Below are positions 9,525-19,036 of a DNA stretch of 64,000 bases, in pieces. The stretch's first letter is position 1. Every line of letters starts with the position of its first letter. Source of the DNA: Torulaspora globosa (lineage: Eukaryota > Ascomycota > Saccharomycetes > Saccharomycetales > Saccharomycetaceae); contig NC_050728.1 of assembly GCF_014133895.1 (NCBI RefSeq), positions 992,001-1,056,000 on the forward strand, in the 5' to 3' direction. The position numbers were made by a program, and so were the translations under genes. The notes under the pieces were generated by a model. The model worked only from the letters and a program-made list of their open reading frames with translations. It had not been told where the DNA came from and made no database searches.

Positions 9525-11231
9525 ATGCAATTCACTCAAGTGGGAGCTTTGACCAGGAGTCAGTTCAGGAAGCCTTTACTGTTGCAACTTCGTGCCAAAT
9601 TTCATCAACAGCAGACCTCGCCTACTTTGGTTAAATTGCATTCGGACCTCAAATTAGACGAGTTACAACCAGATAATACTCCAGATTACGTCCGTTTAAT
9701 CCTACGCTCGTCCGTTTATGATGTCATTGACGAGACTCCCATAACAAAAGCTGTAGGGCTTTCCTCACGTTTAAACACCAATGTGCAGTTAAAGAGAGAA
9801 GATCTTCTACCGGTCTTCTCCTTTAAACTCCGTGGGGCCTACAATATGCTGGCCAAGCTGGATGATACGCAGAAGAACCAGGGTGTTATTGCGTGCTCAG
9901 CAGGTAATCACGCCCAAGGTGTTGCATTTGCAGCCAAACATTTAAACATACCTGCGACTATTGTGATGCCAGTATCTACACCTTCGATCAAATATCAGAA
10001 TGTGTCCAGGTTGGGGTCACAAGTGGTTCTTTATGGTAACGATTTTGATGAAGCCAAGTTAGAATGTGCAAGATTGGCAGAGGAACGTGGCTTGACAAAT
10101 ATCCCGCCATTCAACCACCCATACGTGATCGCTGGCCAAGGCACTGTTGCTATGGAAATCTTGAGACAGGTACGCAATTCTTCAAAGATTGGTGCCGTTT
10201 TCGTTCCGACTGGTGGTGCTGGTTTGATCGCTGGTATTGGTGCATATTTGAAGAGAATTGCTCCGCATATCAAAATCATTGGAGTTGAGACTTACGATGC
10301 TGCAGCCCTGCATGATTCTTTGAAGAAAGGCAGTAGAGTCAACCTGCCATCGGTTGGAACATTTGCAGACGGTACTTCTGTTCGTCTGGTCGGTGAAGAA
10401 AGCTTTAGAATTTGTCAAGACGTTGTGGATGAGGTTGTATTGGTCGGTACGGATGAAATCTGCGCTGCAGTTAAAGACGTTTTCGAAGATACTAGAGGTA
10501 TAGTAGAACCATCGGGCGCTTTGGCGGTGGCAGGTTTAAAAAAATACGTTACGCAGTTGCACCCCGAGATTGATCACTCTAAGCATACTTATATCCCCAT
10601 CCTCTCCGGCGCTAATATGAACTTTGATAGACTCAGATTCGTTTCTGAACGTGCTGTGCTTGGTGAGGGCAAGGAAGTCTTTATGCTCGTCACTATTCCA
10701 GATATCCCTGGTTCATTTAAGAAACTGCAAAAGGTTATCCATCCTAGAGCGGTAACAGAGTTTTCGTACCGTTACAATGAGCACCGCCATGAATCCACTA
10801 GCGAAGTTCCTAAAGCCTACATTTACACTTCATTCAGTGTCGTTGACCGTGAAAAAGAGATCAAACAAGTCATGCAGCAAATTCATGCCCTTGGATTTGA
10901 AGCTGTTGATATCTCAGATAACGAGATGGCTAAATGTCATGGCAGATATTTGGTCGGCGGTGCCTCTAAGGTGCCTAATGAGAGAGTTATCTCTTTCGAG
11001 TTCCCAGAAAGACCAGGTGCGCTGACTAAATTCTTGAGCGGCCTTACTGATTCGTGGAACTTAACTATGTTCCATTACAGAAACCACGGAGCCGATATTG
11101 GTAAAGTTTTAGTGGGTATCTCTGTTCCTCCTAGAGAGAACTTGACATTCCAAAAGTTTTTGGAAGATTTGGGTTACAGATACCAAGACGAGTCAGACAA
11201 TATGGTCTATCAAAAATTCTTGAAGTACTAG
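9525..11231 (+). CDS. ILV1: Threonine deaminase (first step of Ile synthesis)
   Basis: A 568-residue PLP enzyme that converts threonine to 2-oxobutanoate and ammonia in mitochondria; it is the committed and isoleucine-inhibited step of isoleucine synthesis. The N-terminus is basic and lacks acids ([17 protein letters not shown]), as expected for import. The PLP lysine sits in SFKLRGAYN (Lys101), and the glycine-rich phosphate-binding loop is [10 protein letters not shown]. Two ACT-like regulatory domains follow (about residues 385-465 and 485-565), including [14 protein letters not shown]. All parts are present, with length close to S. cerevisiae Ilv1 (576). It lies 145 bp upstream of AIM10 in the same direction, matching YER086W-YER087W. 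Confidence 0.97.
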   Translation: MQFTQVGALTRSQFRKPLLLQLRAKFHQQQTSPTLVKLHSDLKLDELQPDNTPDYVRLILRSSVYDVIDETPITKAVGLSSRLNTNVQLKREDLLPVFSFKLRGAYNMLAKLDDTQKNQGVIACSAGNHAQGVAFAAKHLNIPATIVMPVSTPSIKYQNVSRLGSQVVLYGNDFDEAKLECARLAEERGLTNIPPFNHPYVIAGQGTVAMEILRQVRNSSKIGAVFVPTGGAGLIAGIGAYLKRIAPHIKIIGVETYDAAALHDSLKKGSRVNLPSVGTFADGTSVRLVGEESFRICQDVVDEVVLVGTDEICAAVKDVFEDTRGIVEPSGALAVAGLKKYVTQLHPEIDHSKHTYIPILSGANMNFDRLRFVSERAVLGEGKEVFMLVTIPDIPGSFKKLQKVIHPRAVTEFSYRYNEHRHESTSEVPKAYIYTSFSVVDREKEIKQVMQQIHALGFEAVDISDNEMAKCHGRYLVGGASKVPNERVISFEFPERPGALTKFLSGLTDSWNLTMFHYRNHGADIGKVLVGISVPPRENLTFQKFLEDLGYRYQDESDNMVYQKFLKY

Positions 11232-11376
11232 ATTAACTGGACATAGAGTTTATACATATAGAATGTGTTACATTATAGTCGACATTTTCTTGTTGATTAA
11301 CTCGCGTTAACAGTAACAATATCTATTCAATTTGATATGTAGATGAACTTTCGATGAGCGAAAATATGTGCGAAAG

Positions 11377-13086
11377 ATGCTGAAACGATGTGTCCCATGT
11401 CGATTTTACCATGCATTCCAACCTAGGAAGATATCTAGAGACATTATTGAAACATTACCTAGCCATGAATTGCTACAGCACCTGGGATTCCTAAGGCAGA
11501 CCCAGAGTGGGCTGGTGAATTGGCTACCAATTGGACTTCGTTCATTGAACAAGATCGAAAATATAGTTCGAAATCGAATGAACGGGGCAGCAGACGCCAT
11601 GGAGGTTCAGTTGAGCACCATGTCTCCGAAGAATTTATGGGAGACCACGGGTCGTTGGTCCAACACTGAACTATTCAAACTAAGGGACGCTAGGAAAGCT
11701 GAATTCTGTCTAACTCCGACCTGTGAGGAAGATATTACCAATCTTATGAAAAATTATATCTCAACTTACAAAGATATGCCGTTATTGGTATATCAAATTA
11801 CAAAGAAGTACCGTGATGAGCTGAGACCTAGGGGAGGTCTGTTAAGAGGCCGTGAATTTCTCATGAAAGACGCTTATTCGTTTACGGGTAACAAGGAAGA
11901 TGCGCTAAAGATGTTTGCTCAAATGAATGCTGTTTATGAAATGATCTTCACAGATCTGGGAATACCATTCGTTAGCGCCTGGGCTGACAGCGGAGATATT
12001 GGCGGTGACTTGAGCAAAGAATATCATTACATACATTCATCTGGAGAAGATACGCTACTGACGTGCGACCACTGTGGGACGTCCTCCAATATTGAAAAAT
12101 GCGAATCGTTCCCTCAGGAAGGCAATACACATATGGGGGAAGTTAACGTGAAATATGCTTTGAACAAGGCGCGCGACACTCTTATATGCTTTTATTATCC
12201 AAAGGATCGCTCATTGAACTGGAACCTCGCAATAGAGGCCGCTGGGCACGATGTAGACGGCTCAATGAGAGACAAGAGAGAAGACGAAGTGTTGAAAATA
12301 TTCCGGGAGTCTAATGAAGACTTAATTTTTTCTCGAATCCTTAGAATTATGGATTGTCGTTTGAATTCGAGATCTAACTTCCCTGATTTCCCGCTGCGAC
12401 AATATCTAAAGAGCAATTTCGGACAGATCGACGACGTTTCCATAGTGGAGGCCCGCGAAGGCGAGATCTGTGGTCTATGCAGTGAGGGACTTCTTAAGGC
12501 TAATAAGACTATTGAAGTTGGCCATACTTTCCATCTTGGGACCAAATACAGTCAGGCCCTGGAGGCACAATTTACTGATCGAGAAAATAAGAGCTCTGCG
12601 ATTGAAATGGGATGTTACGGCATCGGAGTAAGTAGACTGCTTGGTGCCATTGGCGAAATCACTAGGGACAAGCACGGGTTCAGATGGCCTTCCAGGGTAG
12701 CACCCTACCAAGCATCGATCTGCGTGGCTCCAGGAAACAACGAAATCAAGCAGCGGATTAAACAAGAAATACAGGAGACCATGGGCAGTGAAGTTATGGA
12801 CAAATTCAGCGAGAAAGTAGGACTTGGCGCCCGAATTAGCTACTCACATGCCATTGGTATCCCGTTATGTATCATCGCGGGTCCAAAAAATTGGCCTAAC
12901 GTCGAGATCGAGGTGAGAGGTAAGAACTGGTTTAACGATGATACCCCTAGTTGGAGGGAAGCGCATAAGGAACTCCGAAACGCCCTACAATGGCAAGTCA
13001 TCGAGGGCGATTCCAAGCCGGAAAAACACATCGTTCCGATAGAACATCTTTCAAGAGTCATAACACTTCTTTTCGAAGACCTTTGA
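11377..13086 (+). CDS. AIM10: Mitochondrial prolyl-tRNA synthetase
   Basis: A 569-residue class II aminoacyl-tRNA synthetase. It resembles bacterial-type ProRS and S. cerevisiae Aim10 (576). Motif 2 lies in the stretch with YRDELRPRGGLLRGREFLMKD, and motif 3 in EMGCYGIGVSRLLGAI. A central insertion and a C-terminal anticodon-binding domain follow. The N-terminus (MLKRCVPCRFYHAFQPRK) is basic and typical of mitochondrial import. The open frame reaches upstream only through a GTG, so the ATG at 11377 was chosen. It would charge mitochondrial tRNA-Pro. It converges on SBH1 with 83 bp between stop codons. Confidence 0.94.
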   Translation: MLKRCVPCRFYHAFQPRKISRDIIETLPSHELLQHLGFLRQTQSGLVNWLPIGLRSLNKIENIVRNRMNGAADAMEVQLSTMSPKNLWETTGRWSNTELFKLRDARKAEFCLTPTCEEDITNLMKNYISTYKDMPLLVYQITKKYRDELRPRGGLLRGREFLMKDAYSFTGNKEDALKMFAQMNAVYEMIFTDLGIPFVSAWADSGDIGGDLSKEYHYIHSSGEDTLLTCDHCGTSSNIEKCESFPQEGNTHMGEVNVKYALNKARDTLICFYYPKDRSLNWNLAIEAAGHDVDGSMRDKREDEVLKIFRESNEDLIFSRILRIMDCRLNSRSNFPDFPLRQYLKSNFGQIDDVSIVEAREGEICGLCSEGLLKANKTIEVGHTFHLGTKYSQALEAQFTDRENKSSAIEMGCYGIGVSRLLGAIGEITRDKHGFRWPSRVAPYQASICVAPGNNEIKQRIKQEIQETMGSEVMDKFSEKVGLGARISYSHAIGIPLCIIAGPKNWPNVEIEVRGKNWFNDDTPSWREAHKELRNALQWQVIEGDSKPEKHIVPIEHLSRVITLLFEDL

Positions 13087-13169
13087 AATCTAAGATCCTG
13101 TTCGATGATGAGGGAAGACAATATACACGCTTACATCTTGTACATACAACAGAAAAGGCCATTGCCACC

Positions 13170-13436
13170 TTAGAACAGCTTTCCAGTGACCTTAGCGATG
13201 ACATGCAGAGCAACCACGGAGAAGATAAAAGCAACCGCCAAGAATAGTACCACCAAAGGATCAACCCTCAAGCCGTTTGCTTCATCAGTGTATATCTTAA
13301 GGATGGAACTCGAAGAGCCACCGTGGCCCGCCTGTCTTGTGGAAGCAGGGGTCTGCTTCAACTGCTTATCTTTAGCATTTTGGGCTTGTCTTCTCTTTTG
13401 CAGCGTACGTTGACCGCCTGGGGGAGTTACAGACAT
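13170..13436 (-). CDS. SBH1: Sec61-beta subunit of the ER translocon
   Basis: An 88-residue tail-anchored protein. It begins MSVTPPGGQRTLQKRRQ, nearly identical to S. cerevisiae Sbh1, has a polar cytosolic linker rich in Lys, Gln and Ser, and ends with the conserved ILKIYTDEANGLRVDP segment and a single hydrophobic helix (LVVLFLAVAFIFSVVALHVI). Sbh1 is the beta subunit of the Sec61 channel and supports cotranslational import and guanine nucleotide exchange on the SRP receptor. S. cerevisiae has two copies (SBH1, SBH2); one is seen here. No intron is needed. The gene lies between AIM10 and PIN4, on the opposite strand to both, as YER087C-B is next to YER087W. Confidence 0.96.
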   Translation of the reverse strand: MSVTPPGGQRTLQKRRQAQNAKDKQLKQTPASTRQAGHGGSSSSILKIYTDEANGLRVDPLVVLFLAVAFIFSVVALHVIAKVTGKLF

Positions 13437-13958
13437 CAGAAAGGAACGAAAACTTGTTGGAACACAAATTGAGCTATCTCAACAGCAGGCTAACGTACCA
13501 GCTGCAATAGTGGCTCTAAATGCCCGATTCTGAACCCTCCGACTCGACCTGGCCAGTAGCAACTGCCATGTAAATACTTAAACATTTGTGAAGAGTTTCA
13601 GTGAAAATTTCGTTACCCGGGGTTCACGTTCAAAGTGATACATAGGGGCCGGGTAATGAATGTTCGAGATTTCAAATTTTTTGAACCAAAATATTCTAAT
13701 TATTGCCACATCAAACTAGAACTGAAGTGCCCCTTTATAGACAAGATTAAGGCCCCGGTGATGGCAAATCGGTCTTATTAAGTTAACTAATTGATCGGAC
13801 TGGCCTCATAGGAGAGATTTTTTGAGTGTTAGTGGATTGGAAGCTCTTTTTTGTGTTTTCTTCCCGCGTATTTTGTGTTTATATTGGTGTGAAAACAAAG
13901 GTCATTGCATTTTGACCAGCAGCTTTATCAAATTGAACCTCGTAGTAATCTGAAAAGG
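13437..13958. other. Divergent promoter region SBH1 / PIN4
   Basis: About 0.52 kb. The open frame of PIN4 extends upstream to 13905 only by a TTG codon and is treated here as leader. No clear regulatory motif or RNA gene was recognised. Confidence 0.4.
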
Positions 13959-15833
13959 ATGGGAGACATAGATAATGTGCTCTCCGGCCGTGAAGTGGAT
14001 GCGTTGGGAAGATCTGGAGAGGGAAAAACTGCGCAGACCGGATCGAATGACAATTCTGAGCAACAACCTTCATTTGGAACGGATGAAGCCTCATCAAATG
14101 AAGAAGATGTCATCCCCACAGCGATTGTTATTAAAAATATTCCGTTTGCTATCAAGAAGGAGCAATTGCTGGATGTTATTGCCAAATTAGATTTACCTCT
14201 GCCTTATGCGTTCAACTATCATTTTGACAATGGTGTATTCAGAGGATTGGCCTTTGCTAACTTCACTAACACGACTGAAACGACGCAGGTTTTGAATTCT
14301 TTGAACGGTAGAGAAATTGGTGGAAGAAAGATTAGGGTTGAGTACAAGAAGATGTTACCGCAAGCTGAGAGAGAACGCATTGAACGGGAGAAGAGGGAAA
14401 AGCGTGGCCAATTAGAAGAACAACACAAGTCGTTGTCAAATCTGTCGTTGCATTCGCTGGGGAAGGTATCCACAACTGCTAACATGACTAGCTCTTCCAA
14501 CAGTCAACTATTTGCGACTTTCTTAAACGAGTCTGGTAATGCAAGCGCTAATAACAGCAAGAATGGTATGATGAACCACTCCAACCTGCTTCAAAATCAG
14601 GATTTTCCTGTAAAGGCCCCTTATTTTACGCAGCAGAATGTCTCACAACATCAAACAGGATCGGTACAGCAATCACAACAGTCTACCCGATTGGCAGCTG
14701 CACCTAACGCCCTGAGCGGTGAGAGACTTTTTGCTCCGTTACCATCGTCAGCCGGATCACCACTACCGCCACAACAGCTTGATTTTAACGATCCAGATAC
14801 TTTGGAGATCTATTCACAATTATTGCTTTTTAAGGACAGGGAGAGATTCTATTATGAGCTAGCATATCCTTTGGGTTTATCAGCAACTCATAAGCGAATC
14901 ATTAACGTCTTGTGCTCCTTTCTAGGTCTGGTCGAGGTTTATGACCCCAGCTTCATTTTAATCAGAAGAAAGCTCCTGGACCAGGCGACGTTACAATCCC
15001 ATTTGCAGCAACAAGGTCAAGGTTCAATGCTAAGTTCTTTGCAACCAAATTCGACCGGCGGTTCGATGAATAGGTCACATTCATATACCAGTTTGTTACA
15101 AGCCCATGCAGCAGCATCTGTGGCTGCGACAGCGAATCCAAACGCTGTGGCATCTCCAAACCCTAATAATCATAATCCGACCAGTTCTCAAAACTGTTCT
15201 GCCGCGACGTCTAAGTTACCAGGACAACCTCCAATACCGCCACAACCGATAGCTCAACCACAGTCACAAGGAACACAATTGGTGTCCTCTCCCTCGCAGT
15301 TAATGCAACCTACTGCCTTGCATAACGCTGAGTCGCAACAATCACAGCAGCAGTCTTTTATGAGACAGCAGGCTTCTTTGACACCCTCCTCCAGGATACC
15401 ATCTGGATACTTGACGAATAACTCACAGTTGAACAGCGTCAATCCATTGTTAAGGAACTCGAACATATCACCTCCAAATAACAATGTTCAACCAAATACA
15501 GCACAACACCGAGTTCCTCCATCCTTTTACTCGAATGCCACCACTTCTTTGCAAATTCCAGAGCAGCAATCGCAGCAACAGCAGACTAATGTGCAATTGT
15601 TGCCACAACACACCAATGGGTCTCTCCACTCTAATTTCTCAATCCAGTCCTTCCATGAGGACCTTCCATCTTCAGTGAATGGTCAAGAGGTGGTTTACAC
15701 GTCCTTAGGTCATGCAGGTTTTGGCAATGGCTTAGAGGAGGGACTCAGTCGTTCATTAAGTGGATTAGACCTTCAAGCTAATGCAAGTGGAGCTCTTAAT
15801 AATAATTTGAATGCTAGAAAAGCGCTCTGGTAG
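13959..15833 (+). CDS. PIN4: RRM protein of the G2/M and DNA-damage response
   Basis: A 624-residue protein with an RNA-recognition motif at about residues 55-130 (AIVIKNIPFAIKKEQL ... FRGLAFANF), followed by a helical region that resembles an R3H-type nucleic-acid domain (about 285-335: LLFKDRERFYYELAYPLGLS ... VEVYDPSFILIRR). A long Gln/Asn/Ser-rich tail of low complexity occupies the rest. This order matches S. cerevisiae Pin4/Mdt1 (668 residues), which binds Rad53 FHA1 and acts in G2/M progression and checkpoint adaptation. The Q/N-rich part is of prion-like composition; Pin4 was first named for an ability to promote prion appearance. The ATG at 13959 (MGDIDNVLS) was chosen because the frame upstream has only TTG. 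SAS3 follows in the same direction. Confidence 0.92.
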   Translation: MGDIDNVLSGREVDALGRSGEGKTAQTGSNDNSEQQPSFGTDEASSNEEDVIPTAIVIKNIPFAIKKEQLLDVIAKLDLPLPYAFNYHFDNGVFRGLAFANFTNTTETTQVLNSLNGREIGGRKIRVEYKKMLPQAERERIEREKREKRGQLEEQHKSLSNLSLHSLGKVSTTANMTSSSNSQLFATFLNESGNASANNSKNGMMNHSNLLQNQDFPVKAPYFTQQNVSQHQTGSVQQSQQSTRLAAAPNALSGERLFAPLPSSAGSPLPPQQLDFNDPDTLEIYSQLLLFKDRERFYYELAYPLGLSATHKRIINVLCSFLGLVEVYDPSFILIRRKLLDQATLQSHLQQQGQGSMLSSLQPNSTGGSMNRSHSYTSLLQAHAAASVAATANPNAVASPNPNNHNPTSSQNCSAATSKLPGQPPIPPQPIAQPQSQGTQLVSSPSQLMQPTALHNAESQQSQQQSFMRQQASLTPSSRIPSGYLTNNSQLNSVNPLLRNSNISPPNNNVQPNTAQHRVPPSFYSNATTSLQIPEQQSQQQQTNVQLLPQHTNGSLHSNFSIQSFHEDLPSSVNGQEVVYTSLGHAGFGNGLEEGLSRSLSGLDLQANASGALNNNLNARKALW

Positions 15834-16673
15834 AAAGAGCTAATATTTTCTTCACTTGAGAATTTCCTAGTGCCCTTCAGACCTGATAGAATTTTTGTTG
15901 TTTTTCTTATTCCGCAGTTGACCAATTTACGACTTTCAGCATCCCAGTGATGCACTTTTGATGCCCAGAGATGTCACTATTTTTACGCTCACCTATTTTG
16001 ATGAAGATGATATTATATTCAGTGAAAAATAAGCACTCCACTGTGTTGGCTTCTCCATTGTATTTTATGAATGACGTTACGTTTGGGGGATTGAAGACCT
16101 CGCTGGATATGTATCCTCAGCTACTATATAAGAGTATATGGTTTTAATTTTTAATGCGCCTACTACAATCAGTCGAAAATACCAGCTTTGAACTACGATA
16201 AAAGTTCGCTAGGAGCTTATTCAAAGCAGAATAGAATAAGTCTGGCCTTAAAAACCAACACTTTCAGCGTCTGACTACTCTTGTAGACTTGTTCTGCTTT
16301 GTCGAGAAATGTCATAAAGTTCAAACAGCAAGATAGTGCCAGCCCAATAATTGTAGCCTTGAAGCCTCTGGTTAAGCAACTTGACTATGACAACCATCCC
16401 GATGATTCAGGCTCAGAACAGGACAGGTTGGCTCTATTATCTCATTTTTCTGTTTAGAGTTGCGCTAGCAATGTCTTCAAGCGAACAACGCTAAACAGTT
16501 AACTGAACAAAGGAACCAACATTCGAGACACAGACTGCGACCAGGAAGCTGGGATAAAAGATCAGAAGCTGTATTGAAGACTGATCGTTGCTCTCTGTGA
16601 AAGCTGGATTTGAAATCGTTGAAAGCATTATCTTTTATAACCCGAATGAAGCTTCGATACTCTTGGGTTTAGT
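15834..16673. other. Intergenic, PIN4 to SAS3
   Basis: 0.84 kb between two plus-strand genes. It should hold the PIN4 3' end and the SAS3 promoter. A run of T-rich and A/T-rich sequence follows the PIN4 stop. I see no supported gene, tRNA or repeat. Confidence 0.4.
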
Positions 16674-18656
16674 ATGGAAAAAGTTCGAGATTCTCAAAGC
16701 AGGGGGAGTCAAGTGAGCCAAGATGGATCACTCGGTTTGATCAATGGATTCGCAAACGGTCGTGTCAATAACAAACTACTGAAAAATTTGGAAATATCCG
16801 ATAATATCCACTCAGAATATGCCAGGAAAGCGTTAGAAGACCCGAACGGAACACGCTCTACCAGAAGTCATCGAGATGTCAGGTACGTTTACAAAGCTCC
16901 AAGATTCGTCCCTAGGCGACAAGAAGTGGAAAACTCGAAAAATCAGCGACCAGCTGAAGAACTGGGTCCTCCGCAGGATATTGAGGCAGCTAATCGATTG
17001 AATCCTCATGTGCAATTCATGGCAGACCAATACGAAACTGACGAAACACCGTTGCCGTTCGATTTTTCAAAAGTCAAGATACGATATGACCCGGTGAAGT
17101 TGCTTAATTTCCGAAGGCTTTTGAGTGCATCAATCGAGCCACTGGATGGAAGCAAAAATCTGCAATACGGTCACGGTGAAGATTTTGACGTCCATGAGCC
17201 GGAGGACCTGGCTTATATGATTGATAATGATTGCGCCGTTCCATATCGGTACGCTATCGCAAACAAGAGTGATTATTCTACATTGAGAACGGCACCAACC
17301 ATAGAGGACCGTGAGTTGTTCCAGCAGCTTTTGGTCCAATCGTCAACTGCTGCTTACTATAACTCGAACGTGTCGCTCACCGTTCGTGACGCAGTGGACA
17401 ATGATGACGAGGACCAACCCGCGCGAAGCAAGGTTAGAAGACGAGCGGATTTTGTTCAGCAGGCCAAGACTCAGCCCAAAAAGACCACCAGAGCATCAGG
17501 CATCGAGTCTATATATATAAGGGGTTATGAAATAGAGACCTGGTACACGACCCCATATCCGGAAGAATACAACAGAAACAAGATTCTTTATATTTGCGAG
17601 TTTTGTCTTAAGTACATGAGCTCCAGATATGTCTTTTACAGGCATCAGCTCAAGTGCAGGGTTTTCCGACCGCCAGGTAACGAAGTGTATCGAGATGGCA
17701 AGCTTTCAGTATGGGAAATTGATGGCCGTGAGAATGTTATTTATTGCCAAAACCTTTGTTTGTTGGCAAAATTATTCCTTAACTCAAAGACCCTGTACTA
17801 CGATGTCGAGCCGTTTATCTTCTACGTTTTGACAGAAAGAGAAGATCATCTCGATCAAGCACCTCATTTTCATCTTGTAGGGTATTTCTCGAAGGAGAAA
17901 CTGAACTCGACGGATTACAACTTGAGTTGCATTTTGACACTTCCCATTTACCAAAGAAAAGGCTATGGCCAATTTCTAATGGATTTCTCTTATTTGTTGT
18001 CAAGAAGGGAGTTCAAATGGGGCACCCCAGAAAAGCCACTATCTGACATGGGCCTCCTATCATATAGAAGTTACTGGAAGGTTAAATGCGCTCAGGCGCT
18101 AATGGAGCTGAAGAAATTACAGCCGAGTGATCCAAACCTTTGTCTCCAGATTAGTCTTGAAGACATTTCCAATCTCACTGGTATGAGTCCCACTGATGTT
18201 GTACTTGGCTTGGAACTACTGAAAGTGCTCCAACAAAAAGAGGGAACTCCGCCATCACCGCGTTATATCATCAAAGTTGATTCATGGGATCGAATTGAAC
18301 AGATATCTAAGAGTTGGGAGACACGAGGTTATCAGACTTTGGACTCCTCGAAATTAGTCTGGAAACCTATGATTTTTGGACCTTCCTGCGGCGTGAATGC
18401 TGTCGGAACCATGTTAGAAACTGCTAGTGGTGCCACAAGGATAGCGGCCAGTCATCCTGCTTCAGAAGACTTCTTCAACAAAAGTATATCGATGCTCACA
18501 AATTTTTTACAGGATGATCTTGCAGATCCTAGGCCGATGGAGGTGGGAGCTTGGCAAACCATAGCTAAGAGAAACCTCCTCTGCATATCCAAACGAGCAA
18601 ACCACGAATCTGAGGAGCTCCCAAAGGCACATGGGATACAGCATGGGGCGCCCTAA
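16674..18656 (+). CDS. SAS3: MYST histone acetyltransferase, NuA3 catalytic subunit
   Basis: A 660-residue MYST acetyltransferase. The C2HC zinc finger is CEFCLKYMSSRYVFYRHQLKC (about residues 311-331). The catalytic cysteine lies in NLSCILTLP, the acetyl-CoA loop is QRKGYGQFL, and the catalytic glutamate region includes GTPEKPLSDMGLLSYRSYW. Upstream, about residues 120-200, is a conserved N-terminal region of Sas3. Sas3 acetylates histone H3 (mainly K14 and K23) as the catalytic subunit of NuA3. The protein is shorter than S. cerevisiae Sas3 (831): it lacks the long acidic C-terminal tail and stops about 140 residues after the MYST core. PIN4 upstream and DOT6/TOD6 downstream match YBL051C-YBL052C-YBL054W. 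Confidence 0.93.
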   Translation: MEKVRDSQSRGSQVSQDGSLGLINGFANGRVNNKLLKNLEISDNIHSEYARKALEDPNGTRSTRSHRDVRYVYKAPRFVPRRQEVENSKNQRPAEELGPPQDIEAANRLNPHVQFMADQYETDETPLPFDFSKVKIRYDPVKLLNFRRLLSASIEPLDGSKNLQYGHGEDFDVHEPEDLAYMIDNDCAVPYRYAIANKSDYSTLRTAPTIEDRELFQQLLVQSSTAAYYNSNVSLTVRDAVDNDDEDQPARSKVRRRADFVQQAKTQPKKTTRASGIESIYIRGYEIETWYTTPYPEEYNRNKILYICEFCLKYMSSRYVFYRHQLKCRVFRPPGNEVYRDGKLSVWEIDGRENVIYCQNLCLLAKLFLNSKTLYYDVEPFIFYVLTEREDHLDQAPHFHLVGYFSKEKLNSTDYNLSCILTLPIYQRKGYGQFLMDFSYLLSRREFKWGTPEKPLSDMGLLSYRSYWKVKCAQALMELKKLQPSDPNLCLQISLEDISNLTGMSPTDVVLGLELLKVLQQKEGTPPSPRYIIKVDSWDRIEQISKSWETRGYQTLDSSKLVWKPMIFGPSCGVNAVGTMLETASGATRIAASHPASEDFFNKSISMLTNFLQDDLADPRPMEVGAWQTIAKRNLLCISKRANHESEELPKAHGIQHGAP

Positions 18657-19036
18657 ATAAGAACTTGCGCACGGCGGAGTTGAGACTTTTGCAGTGAGCA
18701 TAAAACCATAAACGATCGCCAACGTACATGGAGCATATGAACGGGTTAGTGAAGGTCCGACGGTAATCTTTTGTAACAATATTGACGGTAGTAATTAATA
18801 GTGAAAACAGTTATAATATTGACGGGCTTTCACGGTTAAAAATGACCAACCTCGTAGTTCTGGCGGAGCAGGACAAGCCATGACAGGACGCGGCCACCGT
18901 GTGCTCGACCGAGTGGCTTGTACACGGCCAAGCTAGTTGAAATCTAGTTGTAACTCTAAAATCCTAAGTATCCAAGAGTTTACATCTACATACTCGTTTC
19001 TCAAGACTTTGAATGTAAGCTATAGTTTGTAATAGG
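18657..19036. other. Convergent 3' region SAS3 / DOT6-TOD6
   Basis: 0.38 kb between convergent stop codons. A GC-rich patch with short inverted arms (CCGTGT and ACACGG) lies near 18896-18929 and may fold in RNA from either strand. No gene is supported. Confidence 0.35.

Noticed and set aside
18896..18930. Short inverted arms in the SAS3-DOT6 3' gap as a structured RNA
   Set aside because: Only six or seven base pairs; too weak to support an RNA gene without covariation data.
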